A stretch of DNA of 46,071 bases, from positions 1-46,071 of the forward strand of contig NZ_AUGR01000028.1 in the NCBI RefSeq assembly GCF_000422765.1. Reading direction: 5' to 3'. The stretch's first letter is position 1. Each line of letters begins with the position of its first letter. The notes under the pieces were generated by a model. It was given only the letters and a program-made list of their open reading frames with translations, was not told the DNA's origin and did not search any database. A program made the translations under genes and the position numbers. This stretch comes from Neptunomonas japonica DSM 18939. GTDB lineage: Bacteria > Pseudomonadota > Gammaproteobacteria > Pseudomonadales > Balneatricaceae. This document shows, one piece after another, positions 1 to 10,446 of the stretch.

Positions 1-68
1 AGGCTGGGTGTGGAAGCGCTGCGAGGCGTTGAGCTAACCAGTACTAATTGCTCGTGAGGCTTGACCAT
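1..68 (+). rRNA. rrl: 23S ribosomal RNA, 3' end only
   Basis: The first 68 bases match the conserved last bases of gammaproteobacterial 23S rRNA, including the stretch GTTGAGCTAACC and the final GAGGCTTGACC. The rest of the gene lies left of the window. A 5S gene follows after about 110 bases, the normal spacing in an rrn operon. Confidence 0.93.
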
Positions 69-179
69 ATAACGCCAAAGGCGTGTGGGAAGCATGTAGT
101 AACAGATAAGATTACAGACTAGCGCTTGTTAAACAGACAAAGACACAGAAATTCATCGAATCCATGTTGTGACAGTTTA

Positions 180-298
180 TGCTTGGCGACCATAGCGAAA
201 TGGAACCACCTGATCCCATCCCGAACTCAGAAGTGAAACGTTTTAGCGCCGATGGTAGTGTGGGGTCTCCCCATGTGAGAGTAGGTCATCGCCAAGCT
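180..298 (+). rRNA. rrf: 5S ribosomal RNA
   Basis: About 119 bases that align along their whole length with gammaproteobacterial 5S rRNA. The core CCGAACTCAGAAGTGAAACG and the GATGGTAGTGTGGGG segment are intact. The ends GCTTGGCGA and TCGCCAAGC pair to form helix I. No tRNA is seen between 23S and 5S or after 5S. Confidence 0.96.
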
Positions 299-308
299 TT
301 TAATAGAG

Positions 309-341
309 AACCCTGATCACTTCGTGATCAGGGTTTTTTTA
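309..341 (+). terminator. Rho-independent terminator of the rRNA operon
   Basis: A perfect 12-bp stem (309-320 with 324-335) with a TTC loop is followed by a run of T. It starts about 10 bases after 5S rRNA and closes the rrn operon. Confidence 0.93.
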
Positions 342-349
342 TGTCTGGA

Positions 350-1289
350 GTTGGGGCATATATCTATTGATCGCTAAGTGTTGTTTATTCCCAGTACTAG
401 ATTCTTTAAGCTCTAGTAAGTTTGGTATAACTGTTCTACTCCCATCTCGATTTTATATTTCGATTCGCTGGCTTTTGCGTTGTCGTTTGAGCGCCTACTG
501 GTAGGAATGAGATGCTGATTTCCTCTATCTGGCTCGTTGCTTCTTGTGTGGCATGGCTTTTTTCTATTACTTCAGTGAGATTGTTTGACCCGCTGAGGGT
601 TGCCTTCTGTTACTCATCCCATTAGTGCACTTATGTCATCACTTTCCGTCTATGGTGGGTTTGACTTATACACATGGGAGGCATCATGCTTTCTAGTTTC
701 GCGGCTTCTTGTCTCTGGCTCTCGAGAACAGTTTGAATGACTTGCTTGTTTTATTATCAAACATTTCTTGGCGAGCATTGTGAGGTTTAGCAATTTACTT
801 TGGCGTTCAGAGGTTCTTAGGCGGTACGCTTTTTGACGCTCAGTATTTCGATGTTGATTATTAATTTCTACTAACGTACTGAGTCTGTCGGAGGTTTCTT
901 ATTCTGATAAAACCAGTAAGGTTTCAGGATTCGATGGTTTCACTGCGACTTTTAGAGCTAGGGATAAATCACTGCTAAGTTTTTTTATTGTGGATAAGGT
1001 ATTCGTTTTTGCAGACTGAGGCCTCGAAAACTCCAAGCTTAAGCGATGTATGAGTGCGGAGATGTTCTCTGAGGTTTTGTTGAGCTGGTTGATATTACTT
1101 GAGTGGAGGTAGTCGTTAATAGGGAGAGTAATTGTATCTTGGGTGATCTGTTGAAGTTGTTGGAAATTTTGTGAATGCTTGCTCAAGTTTTTGTAACGAC
1201 CAATACACTGAAACAACTAAAATACTCAATGTTATAAAAAGAGATATTGTGGTTGCACGGGTCAAATGAGATATATGCATCGCAGGCAT
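350..1289 (-). pseudogene. Decayed methyl-accepting chemotaxis protein (MCP)
   Basis: There is no intact gene here, but minus-strand translation in shifting frames gives the parts of an MCP in the right order. Near 1280 to 1200 there is a start region and a membrane helix (SLFITLSILVVSVYWSL). From 1216 to 900 there is a helical ligand-domain-like segment ending NPETLLVLSE at an in-frame TAA (899-901), with similar sequence continuing after the stop. Around 740-670, in another frame, is KQVIQTVLESQRQEAAKLE, which resembles the start of an MCP methylation helix. Around 585-500 is NLTEVIEKS joined directly to ATQEATSQIEEIS. In intact MCPs these two flank the hairpin tip, so the tip appears deleted. 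From about 470 to 375 comes SESKYKIEMGVEQLYQTY, a stop, then SLKNL. The frames, stops and deletion are seen directly. MCP identity is inferred from motif order, and exact ends are approximate. Confidence 0.7.
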
Positions 1290-1460
1290 TATTTGTAGAT
1301 TGCCGAATTTAGTTTGAAGAGCATATGAATATAGTGTGGTGATTTTATGAAGTAAGGTAGGGAAGTCTAGGAGGGAGCATGGACAGCGCTTCATGGATCG
1401 ACTAGAATACCGCCGTTTACCTGCTGTATGTAGGTAGCACCAAGAATTCCGGTTTTAAAG

Positions 1461-1483
1461 CGAGGTTGCACCTCGTTTTTTTT
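1461..1483 (+). terminator. Hairpin with T-run upstream of carA
   Basis: CGAGGT and ACCTCG form a 6-bp stem with a TGC loop, followed by eight T. It lies about 55 bases before the carA start. It may be a leftover terminator of a gene once located here or a leader attenuator for carA; the sequence does not decide. Confidence 0.6.
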
Positions 1484-1536
1484 CAGGTGTCGTATATAGT
1501 TTTCTGTAAAGTCGCAGCACACGCGGGGAGGTTCAA

Positions 1537-2673
1537 TTGACAAGACCAGCCATTCTGGCCCTTGAAGACGGCAGTATTTTCAGGGGTATTGCTATTGGCG
1601 CGGACGGTCAATCCAGTGGTGAAGTTGTTTTCAACACATCCATGACCGGTTATCAAGAAATTCTGACAGACCCTTCCTATTGCAGACAAATAGTGACATT
1701 AACTTATCCACATGTAGGTAATGTCGGCACGAATGATGAGGACGAGGAATCAGCTAGCACATGGGTGTCAGGGCTGGTGATTCGTGATTTACCGCTTGTT
1801 GCGAGTAATTTTAGAAGTCAGAAAACTTTAGATCAGTATTTGAAAGACCATAATATTGTGGGTATTGCAGATATTGATACGCGTCGTTTAACACGTATTC
1901 TTCGTGAAAAAGGCTGCCTAAACGGCTGCATTATGGCCGGAGCTGTGGATGAAGAGTCTGCACTAGCGCAAGCTAAGGCATTTCCTGGCTTGAAAGGCAT
2001 GGATTTAGCTAAAGAAGTTAGCGTTTCCGAGAAGTACGAGTGGAATTCATCTACTTGGCAGCTAGGCAAAGGCCATGAAGAAAAAGACGCTACGACTCAA
2101 CCGTATCATGTTGTTGCTTATGATTTTGGTGTGAAGCGCAATATCTTAAGAATGTTGGTAGAAAGGGGCTGTCGTGTAACCGTCGTACCTGCACAGACGC
2201 CTGCTTCAGAAGTTCTTGGTTTATCCCCGGATGGTGTGTTTTTATCGAACGGCCCTGGTGATCCTGAACCTTGCGACTACGCTATTTCTGCTATTCAGGA
2301 AATATGTAAAACAGATGTGCCTGTTTTTGGTATCTGTCTTGGCCATCAGTTGCTGGCTTTAGCTTCCGGAGCCAAAACTGTCAAAATGAAGTTTGGGCAT
2401 CACGGTGCGAACCATCCTGTACAGGATATCGATACAACGCGAGTGATGATCACCAGTCAGAACCACGGTTTTGCTGTAGATGAAACAAGCTTGCCTGATA
2501 CGATTCGTGCTACTCATAAGTCACTATTTGATCAGTCCCTGCAAGGAATTGAGCGTACAGACCGCCCAGCGTTTAGTTTTCAGGGGCACCCTGAAGCGAG
2601 CCCTGGACCACGCGATGTGGCGCCTCTGTTTGATCGTTTTGTAACAGAGATGAGAAAAAGTAAAAACGCCTGA
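1537..2673 (+). CDS. carA: Carbamoyl-phosphate synthase small (glutaminase) subunit
   Basis: CarA hydrolyses glutamine and passes ammonia to CarB for carbamoyl phosphate, the precursor of pyrimidines and arginine. The protein has 378 residues, close to the usual 380. It carries the N-terminal CPSase domain ([17 protein letters not shown]) and a C-terminal class I glutamine amidotransferase domain. The nucleophile is Cys267 in FGICLGHQ, and the His and Glu of the triad lie in GHPEASPGP. The start is a TTG at 1537, placed five bases after the strong ribosome binding site GGGGAGG; the resulting N terminus [13 protein letters not shown] is the family one. carB follows after 46 bases. The dapB gene that often precedes carA in gammaproteobacteria is missing; an rRNA operon and a pseudogene stand there instead. 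Confidence 0.97.
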   Translation: MTRPAILALEDGSIFRGIAIGADGQSSGEVVFNTSMTGYQEILTDPSYCRQIVTLTYPHVGNVGTNDEDEESASTWVSGLVIRDLPLVASNFRSQKTLDQYLKDHNIVGIADIDTRRLTRILREKGCLNGCIMAGAVDEESALAQAKAFPGLKGMDLAKEVSVSEKYEWNSSTWQLGKGHEEKDATTQPYHVVAYDFGVKRNILRMLVERGCRVTVVPAQTPASEVLGLSPDGVFLSNGPGDPEPCDYAISAIQEICKTDVPVFGICLGHQLLALASGAKTVKMKFGHHGANHPVQDIDTTRVMITSQNHGFAVDETSLPDTIRATHKSLFDQSLQGIERTDRPAFSFQGHPEASPGPRDVAPLFDRFVTEMRKSKNA

Positions 2674-2719
2674 TTGATATATTGATCAGCTAAGTAATTA
2701 GATTCGACCGGTTTATACA

Positions 2720-5700
2720 ATGCCAAAACGCACAGATTTAAAAAGCATACTGATTTTAGGAGCCGGGCCGATCATTATCGGTCAGGCATGTGAGTTCGAT
2801 TATTCTGGTGCGCAGGCGTGTAAAGCGCTGCGTGAAGAAGGTTACAGAGTTATTTTGGTTAACTCTAACCCTGCTACCATTATGACTGACCCAGCAATGG
2901 CCGATGCAACTTATATCGAGCCAGTTACTTGGGAAACTGTCGCTAAGATTATCGAGAAAGAACGCCCAGATGCATTGTTGCCGACTATGGGTGGGCAAAC
3001 AGCGCTGAACTGTGCTCTTGATCTTGAACGCGAAGGTGTTTTGGTTGAATTCGGTGTTGAAATGATCGGGGCTAATGCCGATACCATCGATAAGGCAGAA
3101 GACCGCTCTCGTTTTGATAAAGCGATGAAGAAAATTGGTCTGGAATGTCCCCGCGCAGCCATTGCTCACAGTATCGAAGAAGCTCAACAAGTTCAGGCTC
3201 AGCTTGGCTTCCCATGTATTATACGTCCATCGTTTACGATGGGGGGGAGTGGTGGCGGTATTGCTTATAACATGGAAGAGTTTCTTGAAATCTGCGAACG
3301 TGGATTAGACCTCTCACCAACGAATGAGCTATTGATCGATGAATCGTTGATCGGTTGGAAAGAGTATGAGATGGAAGTTGTTCGTGACAAAAACGATAAC
3401 TGCATCATCATTTGTGCAATTGAAAACTTCGATGCGATGGGTGTACATACCGGCGATTCTATTACTGTTGCTCCTGCTCAGACATTAACTGATAAAGAAT
3501 ATCAGATCATGCGAGATGCTTCATTGGCAGTACTGCGTGAGATAGGCGTTGAAACGGGCGGCTCTAACGTACAATTTGGTGTTAATCCGCTGGATGGCCG
3601 TATGGTTGTCATCGAGATGAACCCACGCGTTTCTCGCTCTTCAGCTTTGGCGTCAAAAGCGACAGGTTTCCCTATAGCTAAAGTTGCAGCAAAATTAGCT
3701 ATAGGCTATACACTGGATGAGCTACAGAATGATATTACCGGTGGCGCTACTCCCGCGTCTTTCGAGCCGGCTATTGATTATGTTGTTACGAAAATTCCTC
3801 GTTTTACATTTGAAAAATTCCCGCAAGCAAATGACCGACTCACCACTCAGATGAAATCTGTGGGGGAGGTAATGGCTATTGGCCGTACACAGCAAGAGTC
3901 TTTGCAGAAAGCTTTGCGTGGCCTAGAAGTGGGCGCTACAGGTTTTGATCCTATCGTTGACCTTGATAGTGAAGATGCGCGTTCAGACATTGTGCGTGAA
4001 ATGAAGCAGCCTGGAGCCGAGCGTATTTGGTATCTAGGAGATGCGTTCCGTATGGGAATGACAGTTGAAGAGCTGTATAGCATTTCTGGTATTGACCCGT
4101 GGTTCTTAGTGCAGATAGAAGACCTTATTCAAGACGAGCAGCGGGTTTCAAAAATGACGCTGACTGAGCTTGATGCAGATAAAGTCTATCGGTTGAAGCG
4201 TAAAGGCTTTTCTGATGCGCGTTTAGCGACACTCTTAGGCGTGAGCGAGAAGCAGTTCCGTAAACACCGTCATAATTTGAATATTCGTCCTGTCTTTAAG
4301 CGTGTTGATACCTGTGCAGCTGAGTTCTCGACAGATACGGCTTACATGTATTCAACGTATGAAGAAGAATGCGAAGCTAATCCATCTGATCGTGAAAAAA
4401 TCATGGTGATTGGCGGTGGTCCTAACCGTATCGGTCAAGGTATCGAGTTTGATTACTGCTGTGTTCATGCTGCTCTTGCCGCGCGTGAAGCTGGCTTTGA
4501 AACCATTATGGTTAACTGTAACCCTGAAACTGTATCTACCGACTACGATACATCTGATCGTCTGTTCTTTGAGCCGATCACGCTTGAAGATGTGTTGGAA
4601 ATTGTTGATGTAGAGAAGCCTAAAGGCGTTATTGTTCAGTTTGGTGGCCAAACGCCGCTCAAGCTCGCCGTAGCTCTAGAGCAGGCTGGTGTGCCGATTA
4701 TTGGTACCTCTCCTGAAGCAATTGATCGTGCGGAAGATCGTGAGCAGTTCCAGCAAATGTTACAGCGTCTTGGCTTGAAGCAGCCTGAAAACTCAACGGT
4801 TCGCTCGCTTGAGCAAGCGGTTATCGAAGCAGAAAAAATTGGTTATCCTTTAGTGGTTCGCCCTTCCTATGTATTGGGTGGCCGCGCAATGGAGATCGTT
4901 TATAAAGAATCTGAGTTGCGTCGTTACATGAAAGAAGCTGTTCAAGTTTCTAATGAAGCGCCAGTGCTGCTTGATCACTTCTTAAATGCAGCTATTGAAG
5001 TTGATATCGATGCTATATGTGACGGTGAAACAGTCGTCATTGGTGCGATTATGCAGCATATTGAACAGGCTGGCGTGCACTCGGGTGACTCTGCTTGCTC
5101 TTTCCCTCCTTACAATCTTCCTAAAGATGTTCAGGATGAGATGCGTGATCAGGTAAAGAGAATGGCGCTTGAATTAGGCGTTGTTGGCTTAATGAACACA
5201 CAGCTAGCGTATCAGGACGGTGAGATTTATGTGATCGAGGTGAACCCTCGTGCATCTCGTACTGTTCCTTTTGTATCGAAATGCATTGGTGTTTCTTTAG
5301 CTAAGGTAGCAGCTTTAGTCATGATTGGTAAAAAGCTCACTGAGATCGGCTTTACTGAAGAGATCATTCCTGAATATTTCCACGTAAAAGAAGCGGTGTT
5401 CCCGTTCAATAAGTTTCAAGGTGTTGATCCTGTTCTTTCTCCTGAGATGAAGTCTACGGGTGAAGTAATGGGAACCGGAGAAACCTTCGGCGAGGCATTT
5501 ATGAAAGCAATGATTGGTGCAGGCGAAAAAATGCCGCAATCAGGAAAAGCTTTTATATCAGTACGCAACGTGGATAAAGAAGGCGCAGTGCCTGTTGCTA
5601 AATCAATGCTGGCTCTTGGCTTCTCACTAGTTGCCACTGGCGGAACAGCGGCCTTCCTTAAAGAACATGGCTTGCCAGTTGATGTTGTCAATAAAGTGAC

Positions 5701-5926
5701 TGAGGGGCGTCCAAATATCATTGATATGATAAAGAATGGCGACATTGCTTATGTTGTAAATACAACGGAAGGGCGTAAAGCAACAGCGGACTCGGCAGAA
5801 ATTCGTCGTAGTGCGTTACAGCATAAGGTCCCTTACACTACAACTCTGGCCGGAGCTGAAGCGGTTACTATGGCGCTTGAGTATGGTGAAGAGAAAGTAG
5901 TTCGTCGTTTACAAGATTTGCATTGA
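2720..5926 (+). CDS. carB: Carbamoyl-phosphate synthase large subunit
   Basis: CarB makes carbamoyl phosphate from bicarbonate, ammonia from CarA and two ATP. It has 1068 residues, the normal length (E. coli 1073). The duplicated carboxyphosphate and carbamate halves are both visible. Each begins with a nucleotide-binding segment ([20 protein letters not shown] at residue 12, [18 protein letters not shown] near 560) and each has ATP-grasp motifs such as [12 protein letters not shown] and [11 protein letters not shown]. The last 140 residues form the MGS-like allosteric domain with the TGGTAAFL loop. No strong ribosome binding site precedes the ATG at 2720. It is probably cotranscribed with carA, and greA starts 10 bases after the stop. 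Confidence 0.98.
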   Translation: MPKRTDLKSILILGAGPIIIGQACEFDYSGAQACKALREEGYRVILVNSNPATIMTDPAMADATYIEPVTWETVAKIIEKERPDALLPTMGGQTALNCALDLEREGVLVEFGVEMIGANADTIDKAEDRSRFDKAMKKIGLECPRAAIAHSIEEAQQVQAQLGFPCIIRPSFTMGGSGGGIAYNMEEFLEICERGLDLSPTNELLIDESLIGWKEYEMEVVRDKNDNCIIICAIENFDAMGVHTGDSITVAPAQTLTDKEYQIMRDASLAVLREIGVETGGSNVQFGVNPLDGRMVVIEMNPRVSRSSALASKATGFPIAKVAAKLAIGYTLDELQNDITGGATPASFEPAIDYVVTKIPRFTFEKFPQANDRLTTQMKSVGEVMAIGRTQQESLQKALRGLEVGATGFDPIVDLDSEDARSDIVREMKQPGAERIWYLGDAFRMGMTVEELYSISGIDPWFLVQIEDLIQDEQRVSKMTLTELDADKVYRLKRKGFSDARLATLLGVSEKQFRKHRHNLNIRPVFKRVDTCAAEFSTDTAYMYSTYEEECEANPSDREKIMVIGGGPNRIGQGIEFDYCCVHAALAAREAGFETIMVNCNPETVSTDYDTSDRLFFEPITLEDVLEIVDVEKPKGVIVQFGGQTPLKLAVALEQAGVPIIGTSPEAIDRAEDREQFQQMLQRLGLKQPENSTVRSLEQAVIEAEKIGYPLVVRPSYVLGGRAMEIVYKESELRRYMKEAVQVSNEAPVLLDHFLNAAIEVDIDAICDGETVVIGAIMQHIEQAGVHSGDSACSFPPYNLPKDVQDEMRDQVKRMALELGVVGLMNTQLAYQDGEIYVIEVNPRASRTVPFVSKCIGVSLAKVAALVMIGKKLTEIGFTEEIIPEYFHVKEAVFPFNKFQGVDPVLSPEMKSTGEVMGTGETFGEAFMKAMIGAGEKMPQSGKAFISVRNVDKEGAVPVAKSMLALGFSLVATGGTAAFLKEHGLPVDVVNKVTEGRPNIIDMIKNGDIAYVVNTTEGRKATADSAEIRRSALQHKVPYTTTLAGAEAVTMALEYGEEKVVRRLQDLH

Positions 5927-5936
5927 GGACTAACTA

Positions 5937-6413
5937 ATGAGTCGTGTTCCTATGACAGTGGGTGGCGAAAAAGCGCTTCGTGAAGAGCTCGTTACCCTTA
6001 AAACTGCCGATCGTCCACGTGTTATTCAGGCCATAGCTGATGCACGTGAACATGGTGACCTAAAAGAAAACGCTGAATATCATGCTGCACGTGAAGAGCA
6101 AGGTTTCATTGAAGGGCGTATTCAAGAACTGGAAAGTAAGCTTTCACAATCACAAGTGATTGATGTAACAGCGATTCCATGTTCTGGGAAAGTAATATTT
6201 GGAACGACTGTGGTTATTATTAACTGTGATACTGATGAGACTGTACGTTATCAGATCGTAGGTGATGATGAGGCAGATATTAAAATTGGCAAGTTGTCAG
6301 TTAACTCGCCAATTGCTCGAGGCTTGATCGGCAAGAGCGAAGGTGATGTAGCCGGTATTCAAACACCGAACGGTGTTGTCGAATATGAGATAGAAGAGGT
6401 GTTACACCTTTAA
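5937..6413 (+). CDS. greA: Transcription elongation factor GreA
   Basis: GreA binds the secondary channel of RNA polymerase and stimulates cleavage of backtracked transcripts. The 158 residues are the standard length. The N-terminal coiled coil carries the acidic tip ([18 protein letters not shown], with the conserved D and E). The C-terminal FKBP-like domain includes [20 protein letters not shown] ribosome binding site sits just before the ATG. The gene lies 10 bases after carB, as in many gammaproteobacteria, and is closed by a terminator at 6421. Confidence 0.97.
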   Translation: MSRVPMTVGGEKALREELVTLKTADRPRVIQAIADAREHGDLKENAEYHAAREEQGFIEGRIQELESKLSQSQVIDVTAIPCSGKVIFGTTVVIINCDTDETVRYQIVGDDEADIKIGKLSVNSPIARGLIGKSEGDVAGIQTPNGVVEYEIEEVLHL

Positions 6414-6414
6414 C

Positions 6415-6445
6415 AAAAAAGCCGCCTTTTTGGGCGGCTTTTTTT
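6415..6445. terminator. Shared terminator between greA and yhbY
   Basis: The stem GCCGCC (6421-6426) with GGCGGC (6433-6438) is flanked by A6 on the left and T7 on the right. It can work for greA on the plus strand and for yhbY, which ends at 6444 on the minus strand. Confidence 0.9.
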
Positions 6446-6746
6446 AACGTAAAAGGTTAGATAGTTTGGGGTTAGGTTGCAGTGCAGGACGATAAATTAA
6501 GGCTATATTGCCTATCTCCTGAACAATAGTGGCTTCAACGATAGTGCAAAGCTCTTTAATTAATTGCTTTTTCATATCTCTGTCGCCAACTGCGAACTTC
6601 ACTTTAATAAGCTCGTGGTCTTCAAGCGCTCTATCCACCTCCAACTGAATGTTTTCTGTCATCCCTTTTCCTGCGATGGTCACAAGTGGATTCAGGCTAT
6701 GACCGATGGTGCGATATTGTTTCTTTTGCTCGGGTGTCAGGCTCAT
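6444..6746 (-). CDS. yhbY: YhbY family RNA-binding protein (CRM domain)
   Basis: This small RNA-binding protein is linked to 50S ribosome assembly in the family. It has 100 residues and is a single CRM domain. It shows LTPEQKKQYRTIGHSLNPLV at the start, the GxxG-type loop (AGKGMTENI), and the strand pattern HELIKVKF. It is divergent from rlmE (ftsJ), another 50S maturation gene, with a 95-base shared promoter region. This yhbY/rlmE/ftsH neighbourhood is the same as in E. coli. Confidence 0.95.
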   Translation of the reverse strand: MSLTPEQKKQYRTIGHSLNPLVTIAGKGMTENIQLEVDRALEDHELIKVKFAVGDRDMKKQLIKELCTIVEATIVQEIGNIALIYRPALQPNPKLSNLLR

Positions 6747-6841
6747 ACTAAAATAGACATCTCATTTGGGGTGGCTGGGCCACATTTAAAAAGTATATTC
6801 TACCTGAGACGGGCTCAGCGTAAAACTATAGAGAAAAATTA

Positions 6842-7459
6842 GTGGCAAGATCAAAAACGAGTAAAGCGTGGCTGAAGGAACATTTTGATGATTCGTACGT
6901 CAAACTAGCTAAAGAGAAAGGCTACCGTTCGCGCGCCAGTTTCAAGCTTTTAGACATACAGGAAAAGGATAACCTGTTTAAAAAAGGCATGACAGTGGTT
7001 GATCTAGGTGCTGCTCCTGGTGGCTGGTCACAAATTGCGGCAGATCTTGTTGGAGATAATGGCCGTGTGGTGGCATCTGACATTCTTCCTATGGACTCTT
7101 TGGCAGGTGTTGAGTTTGTTCAGGGTGATTTTACTGAAGAGTCAGTGCTTAATGAAATCCTCGCTGTAATGGATGGTGAATTAGCAGACCTTGTAATTTC
7201 TGATATGGCCCCCAATATGAGTGGTATGAACTCTATTGATCAACCAGCGGCTATGTATTTAGTTGAACTAGCACTGGAGATGGCAAAAGACGTTCTGAAA
7301 CCGAAAGGCAATTTTGTAGCGAAAGTGTTTCAGGGTGAAGGTTTTGATCAGTATTTGATGGACGTCCGCGCAAATTTTGATCGAGTAGTTACGCGTAAGC
7401 CCGATTCTTCACGTGCGAGGTCGCGAGAAGTTTATATAATCGGGCGAGGCTTTAAATGA
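6842..7459 (+). CDS. rlmE: 23S rRNA 2'-O-ribose U2552 methyltransferase
   Basis: RlmE (FtsJ, RrmJ) uses SAM to methylate the 2'-OH of U2552 in the A loop of 23S rRNA during late 50S assembly. It has 205 residues, the usual length. The Rossmann SAM motif is [15 protein letters not shown] (about residues 52-66). The catalytic K-D-K-E set fits Lys in YRSRASFKL, Asp in [10 protein letters not shown], Lys in [10 protein letters not shown] and Glu in RSREVYIIG. The start is a GTG at 6842 with only a weak GAGA ribosome binding site. ftsH follows after 76 bases. Confidence 0.96.
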   Translation: MARSKTSKAWLKEHFDDSYVKLAKEKGYRSRASFKLLDIQEKDNLFKKGMTVVDLGAAPGGWSQIAADLVGDNGRVVASDILPMDSLAGVEFVQGDFTEESVLNEILAVMDGELADLVISDMAPNMSGMNSIDQPAAMYLVELALEMAKDVLKPKGNFVAKVFQGEGFDQYLMDVRANFDRVVTRKPDSSRARSREVYIIGRGFK

Positions 7460-7471
7460 GTTTTATTAGTC

Positions 7472-7507
7472 AAAGCATCTAAACTGATGTAGTTTATCCG
7501 ATGCTTT
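7472..7507 (+). terminator. Bipartite hairpin between rlmE and ftsH
   Basis: AAAGCATC (7472-7479) pairs with GATGCTTT (7500-7507), and inside it TAAACT (7480-7485) pairs with AGTTTA (7491-7496), leaving a TCC bulge. There is no long T-run after it, so it may be a weak terminator, an mRNA stabiliser or a leader structure for ftsH. Confidence 0.5.
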
Positions 7508-7535
7508 ATGACGCTATTAAATTGAGGGTTGTCTT

Positions 7536-9518
7536 TTGAACGATATGGCAAAGAATCTGGTTCTCTGGTTGGTTATTGCGGCGGTCTTGTTGACGGTCTT
7601 CAATAATTTCAGCGCCGAAAGCGATCCAGGCCGCGTGACTTATTCGGATTTTGTGACTGAGGTTCAGTCTGACCGAGTTTCTAAAGTAGTGATAGATGGA
7701 TACACCATTCATGGACAGCGCAGTAATGGTGAGCGTTTTCAGACAATTCGCCCTGCTTTACAGGATCCTAAGCTAGTAGATGATTTGCTTTCCCACAATG
7801 TTGTTGTCGAAGGTAAGCAGCCTGAGCAGCAAAGTGTTTGGACACAACTCCTCGTTGCGTCATTCCCAATATTGATCATCATCGCAATATTTATGTTCTT
7901 TATGCGACAGATGCAGGGCGGCGGCGGTAAAGGCGGCCCAATGTCTTTTGGTAAATCAAAAGCGCGCATGATGAGCGAAGATCAAATAAAGACTACGTTT
8001 GACGATGTGGCTGGTGTAGAAGAAGCCAAAGAAGAAGTGGCGGAACTGGTTGAATATCTACGTGATCCAGGGAAATTTCAGCGTCTAGGTGGGCATATCC
8101 CACGTGGTGTGTTGATGGCGGGTAGCCCTGGTACGGGTAAAACTCTGTTGGCAAAAGCTATTGCGGGTGAAGCGAAAGTACCGTTCTTCTCTATCTCCGG
8201 TTCTGACTTTGTTGAAATGTTCGTGGGTGTAGGTGCATCTCGAGTGCGTGACATGTTCGAACAAGCCAAGAAGCATGCTCCATGTATTATCTTCATCGAT
8301 GAAATTGATGCTGTTGGTCGTAGCCGTGGTGTGGGTATGGGCGGCGGAAATGATGAGCGTGAGCAAACACTCAACCAGTTACTTGTTGAGATGGATGGCT
8401 TTGAAGGAACGGAAGGCGTAATCGTTATTGCAGCGACTAACCGACCCGATGTGTTAGACCCTGCGCTACTGCGCCCAGGTCGTTTTGACCGCCAAGTACA
8501 TGTTAGTTTGCCGGACATTCGTGGCCGTGAACAAATCCTAAAAGTGCATATGCGTAAAGTGCCTATCGGTGATGATGTTAAGCCTGAGTTGATTGCGCGT
8601 GGTACACCGGGGTTCTCTGGTGCTGATCTTGCTAACTTGGTTAATGAGGCGGCTCTCTTTGCGGCTCGTGACAGCAAGCGTACAGTAGGAATGGAGCAGT
8701 TTGAAAAAGCCAAAGATAAAATCATGATGGGCGCTGAGCGTAAATCTATGGTTATGTCTTACAAAGAGCGCTTGAACACTGCATATCATGAATCGGGACA
8801 CGCGATTGTTGGTCGTTTGATGCCTGAGCATGATCCTGTTTATAAGGTTTCGATCATACCACGTGGACGTGCGTTGGGTGTGACTATGTTTTTACCTGAA
8901 GAAGATCGCTACAGCTATAGCCGATCTACCATCATCTCTAATATTTGTTCTCTCTATGGTGGTCGAATTGCAGAAGAGATGACGCTAGGTAAAGATGGCG
9001 TGACTACGGGTGCTTCTAATGATATTCAGCGCGCAACGTCAATGGCTCGAAACATGGTAACGAAATGGGGCCTGTCTGAAGAGTTAGGTCCATTGCTATA
9101 CGATGAAGAAGGTGATGATCCGTTTGGTCGAGGTTATGGTCAAGGGGCTAAGCCGTTAGCTGAAGAGACGCAGCGCCGTATCGATGCTGAAGTACGTAAA
9201 ATTATTGATGAGTGCTATACGCAGGCTACCACTCTTCTCGATGATAATCGTGACATACTTGAGAGTATGACGCAGGCGCTGATGAAGTATGAAACGATCA
9301 ACAGTGAGCAGATAACTGAATTGATGGAGCGTAAAGATGTTACTCCTCCTGAAGACTGGGTGGACGAAAATGATACTCCAGCGGCGGGCAGTGATTCAGA
9401 CACACCTGCTTCTGATGAGCAGTCTGAGGTAGATTCTCCGTCAGCTGATGCTGATAAGCCTGTGAAACCATCTGATGATGGCGCAGGTGATGTAGATGAA
9501 GATGGAAAAACAGTTTAA
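7536..9518 (+). CDS. ftsH: ATP-dependent zinc metalloprotease FtsH
   Basis: FtsH is a membrane-anchored AAA+ protease that degrades misfolded membrane proteins and regulators such as sigma-32 and LpxC in the family. It has 660 residues. Two membrane helices (about 8-24 and 108-131) flank a periplasmic domain. The AAA+ domain has Walker A GSPGTGKT (206-213), Walker B IIFIDEID and the second region of homology [17 protein letters not shown]. The protease motif is HESGH (418-422). The C-terminal tail is long, acidic and rich in Asp, Ser and Ala. The start is taken at TTG 7536 because GAGGG lies seven bases before it; ATG 7545 is the alternative. A terminator follows at 9538. Confidence 0.97.
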   Translation: MNDMAKNLVLWLVIAAVLLTVFNNFSAESDPGRVTYSDFVTEVQSDRVSKVVIDGYTIHGQRSNGERFQTIRPALQDPKLVDDLLSHNVVVEGKQPEQQSVWTQLLVASFPILIIIAIFMFFMRQMQGGGGKGGPMSFGKSKARMMSEDQIKTTFDDVAGVEEAKEEVAELVEYLRDPGKFQRLGGHIPRGVLMAGSPGTGKTLLAKAIAGEAKVPFFSISGSDFVEMFVGVGASRVRDMFEQAKKHAPCIIFIDEIDAVGRSRGVGMGGGNDEREQTLNQLLVEMDGFEGTEGVIVIAATNRPDVLDPALLRPGRFDRQVHVSLPDIRGREQILKVHMRKVPIGDDVKPELIARGTPGFSGADLANLVNEAALFAARDSKRTVGMEQFEKAKDKIMMGAERKSMVMSYKERLNTAYHESGHAIVGRLMPEHDPVYKVSIIPRGRALGVTMFLPEEDRYSYSRSTIISNICSLYGGRIAEEMTLGKDGVTTGASNDIQRATSMARNMVTKWGLSEELGPLLYDEEGDDPFGRGYGQGAKPLAEETQRRIDAEVRKIIDECYTQATTLLDDNRDILESMTQALMKYETINSEQITELMERKDVTPPEDWVDENDTPAAGSDSDTPASDEQSEVDSPSADADKPVKPSDDGAGDVDEDGKTV

Positions 9519-9535
9519 GCGTAATTGAGTTAAAA

Positions 9536-9567
9536 AGAACCGGATGTGTAGAGCATCCGGTTTTTTT
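9536..9567 (+). terminator. Terminator of ftsH
   Basis: AACCGGATG (9538-9546) pairs with CATCCGGTT (9554-9562) and is followed by T7. It lies between the ftsH stop and the folP start, so folP and downstream genes need read-through or their own promoter. Confidence 0.92.
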
Positions 9568-9582
9568 ATATGTAGGCGGAAA

Positions 9583-10446
9583 ATGACTATATTACAGTGT
9601 GGGTCACGGGCGCTAAACCTTCAGTATGTGCATGTGATGGGTATTTTGAATGTCACCCCCGACTCTTTTTCTGATGGTGGCGAGCTGTTTAAGCACAATA
9701 AGTTGTCGGTTGAGAACGCATTGGAGCGTGCTGCTCAGATGGTAAAAGAGGGGGCTTCCATCATCGATGTGGGTGGTGAGTCAACTCGCCCAGGCGCGAA
9801 AAAAGTTACGCTTCAAGAAGAGCTCGATCGTGTCCTCCCTATTGTCGATATTATATCTAAAGAGCTAGATGTATTGATTTCAGTTGATACGAGTCAGCCT
9901 GAAGTCATAATCAATGCGGCACAATTAGGTGCGGGTATTATTAATGATGTCCGAGCATTAAGTGTTCCGGGGGCATTGGAGGCGGCGGCTGAGACTGGGC
10001 TACCCATTTGTCTCATGCATATGAAGGGCTCTCCGCAAGATATGCAGGATGCTCCCATCTATACTAATGTTATTGATGAGGTGGCTGCGTTTTTCCATGA
10101 GCGAATTAAAGCATGTGCAGAAGCGGGTATAGCCTCGGCGCGGTTGTTGTTAGATCCGGGGTTTGGTTTTGGTAAAACGCTTGAGCATAATTTGGCGCTA
10201 CTGAACCGTTTGGATGCTTTACATGATTTTGCTTTGCCTCTTCTTATAGGGACTTCGCGAAAAAGTATGATTGCTGGAGTGTTGGATCGAGCAGTTGATC
10301 AGAGATTACCAGGCAGTTTGGCCACAGTGGCCATTGGCGTCATGAAGGGAGCTAAAATTATCCGTGTTCATGATGTATTAGAATCAGTAGATGTTGTACG
10401 TATGACCGAAGCTGTTATGCATGAAAGAGGAGAATGGTGTGAGTAA
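9583..10446 (+). CDS. folP: Dihydropteroate synthase
   Basis: FolP condenses 4-aminobenzoate with dihydropterin pyrophosphate in folate synthesis and is the sulfonamide target. From ATG 9583 the protein has 287 residues, close to the usual 282. It shows [24 protein letters not shown], the SVDTSQPEV segment, [21 protein letters not shown] and GTSRKSMI, which are the pterin and pyrophosphate site motifs of the TIM barrel. An upstream ATG at 9544 is in frame, but it lies inside the ftsH terminator hairpin, so 9583 with the preceding GGCGGA is preferred. The last 8 bases overlap glmM, as in the common ftsH-folP-glmM order. Confidence 0.95.
   Translation: MTILQCGSRALNLQYVHVMGILNVTPDSFSDGGELFKHNKLSVENALERAAQMVKEGASIIDVGGESTRPGAKKVTLQEELDRVLPIVDIISKELDVLISVDTSQPEVIINAAQLGAGIINDVRALSVPGALEAAAETGLPICLMHMKGSPQDMQDAPIYTNVIDEVAAFFHERIKACAEAGIASARLLLDPGFGFGKTLEHNLALLNRLDALHDFALPLLIGTSRKSMIAGVLDRAVDQRLPGSLATVAIGVMKGAKIIRVHDVLESVDVVRMTEAVMHERGEWCE

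Noticed and set aside
4410-4613. A plus-strand 67-residue frame inside carB
   Set aside because: It is an alternate-frame shadow in a fully conserved gene region.
6564-6842. A 92-residue plus-strand frame over yhbY
   Set aside because: It is antisense to a well-supported gene and covers its promoter region; no family features.
8078-8725. A 215-residue minus-strand frame inside ftsH
   Set aside because: It is a Ser/Arg-rich shadow of the conserved AAA+ domain, with no ribosome binding site or known motif.
9544-9582. Upstream ATG extension of folP
   Set aside because: The codon lies in the ftsH terminator hairpin and the added residues (MCRASGFFICRRK) are not family-like.
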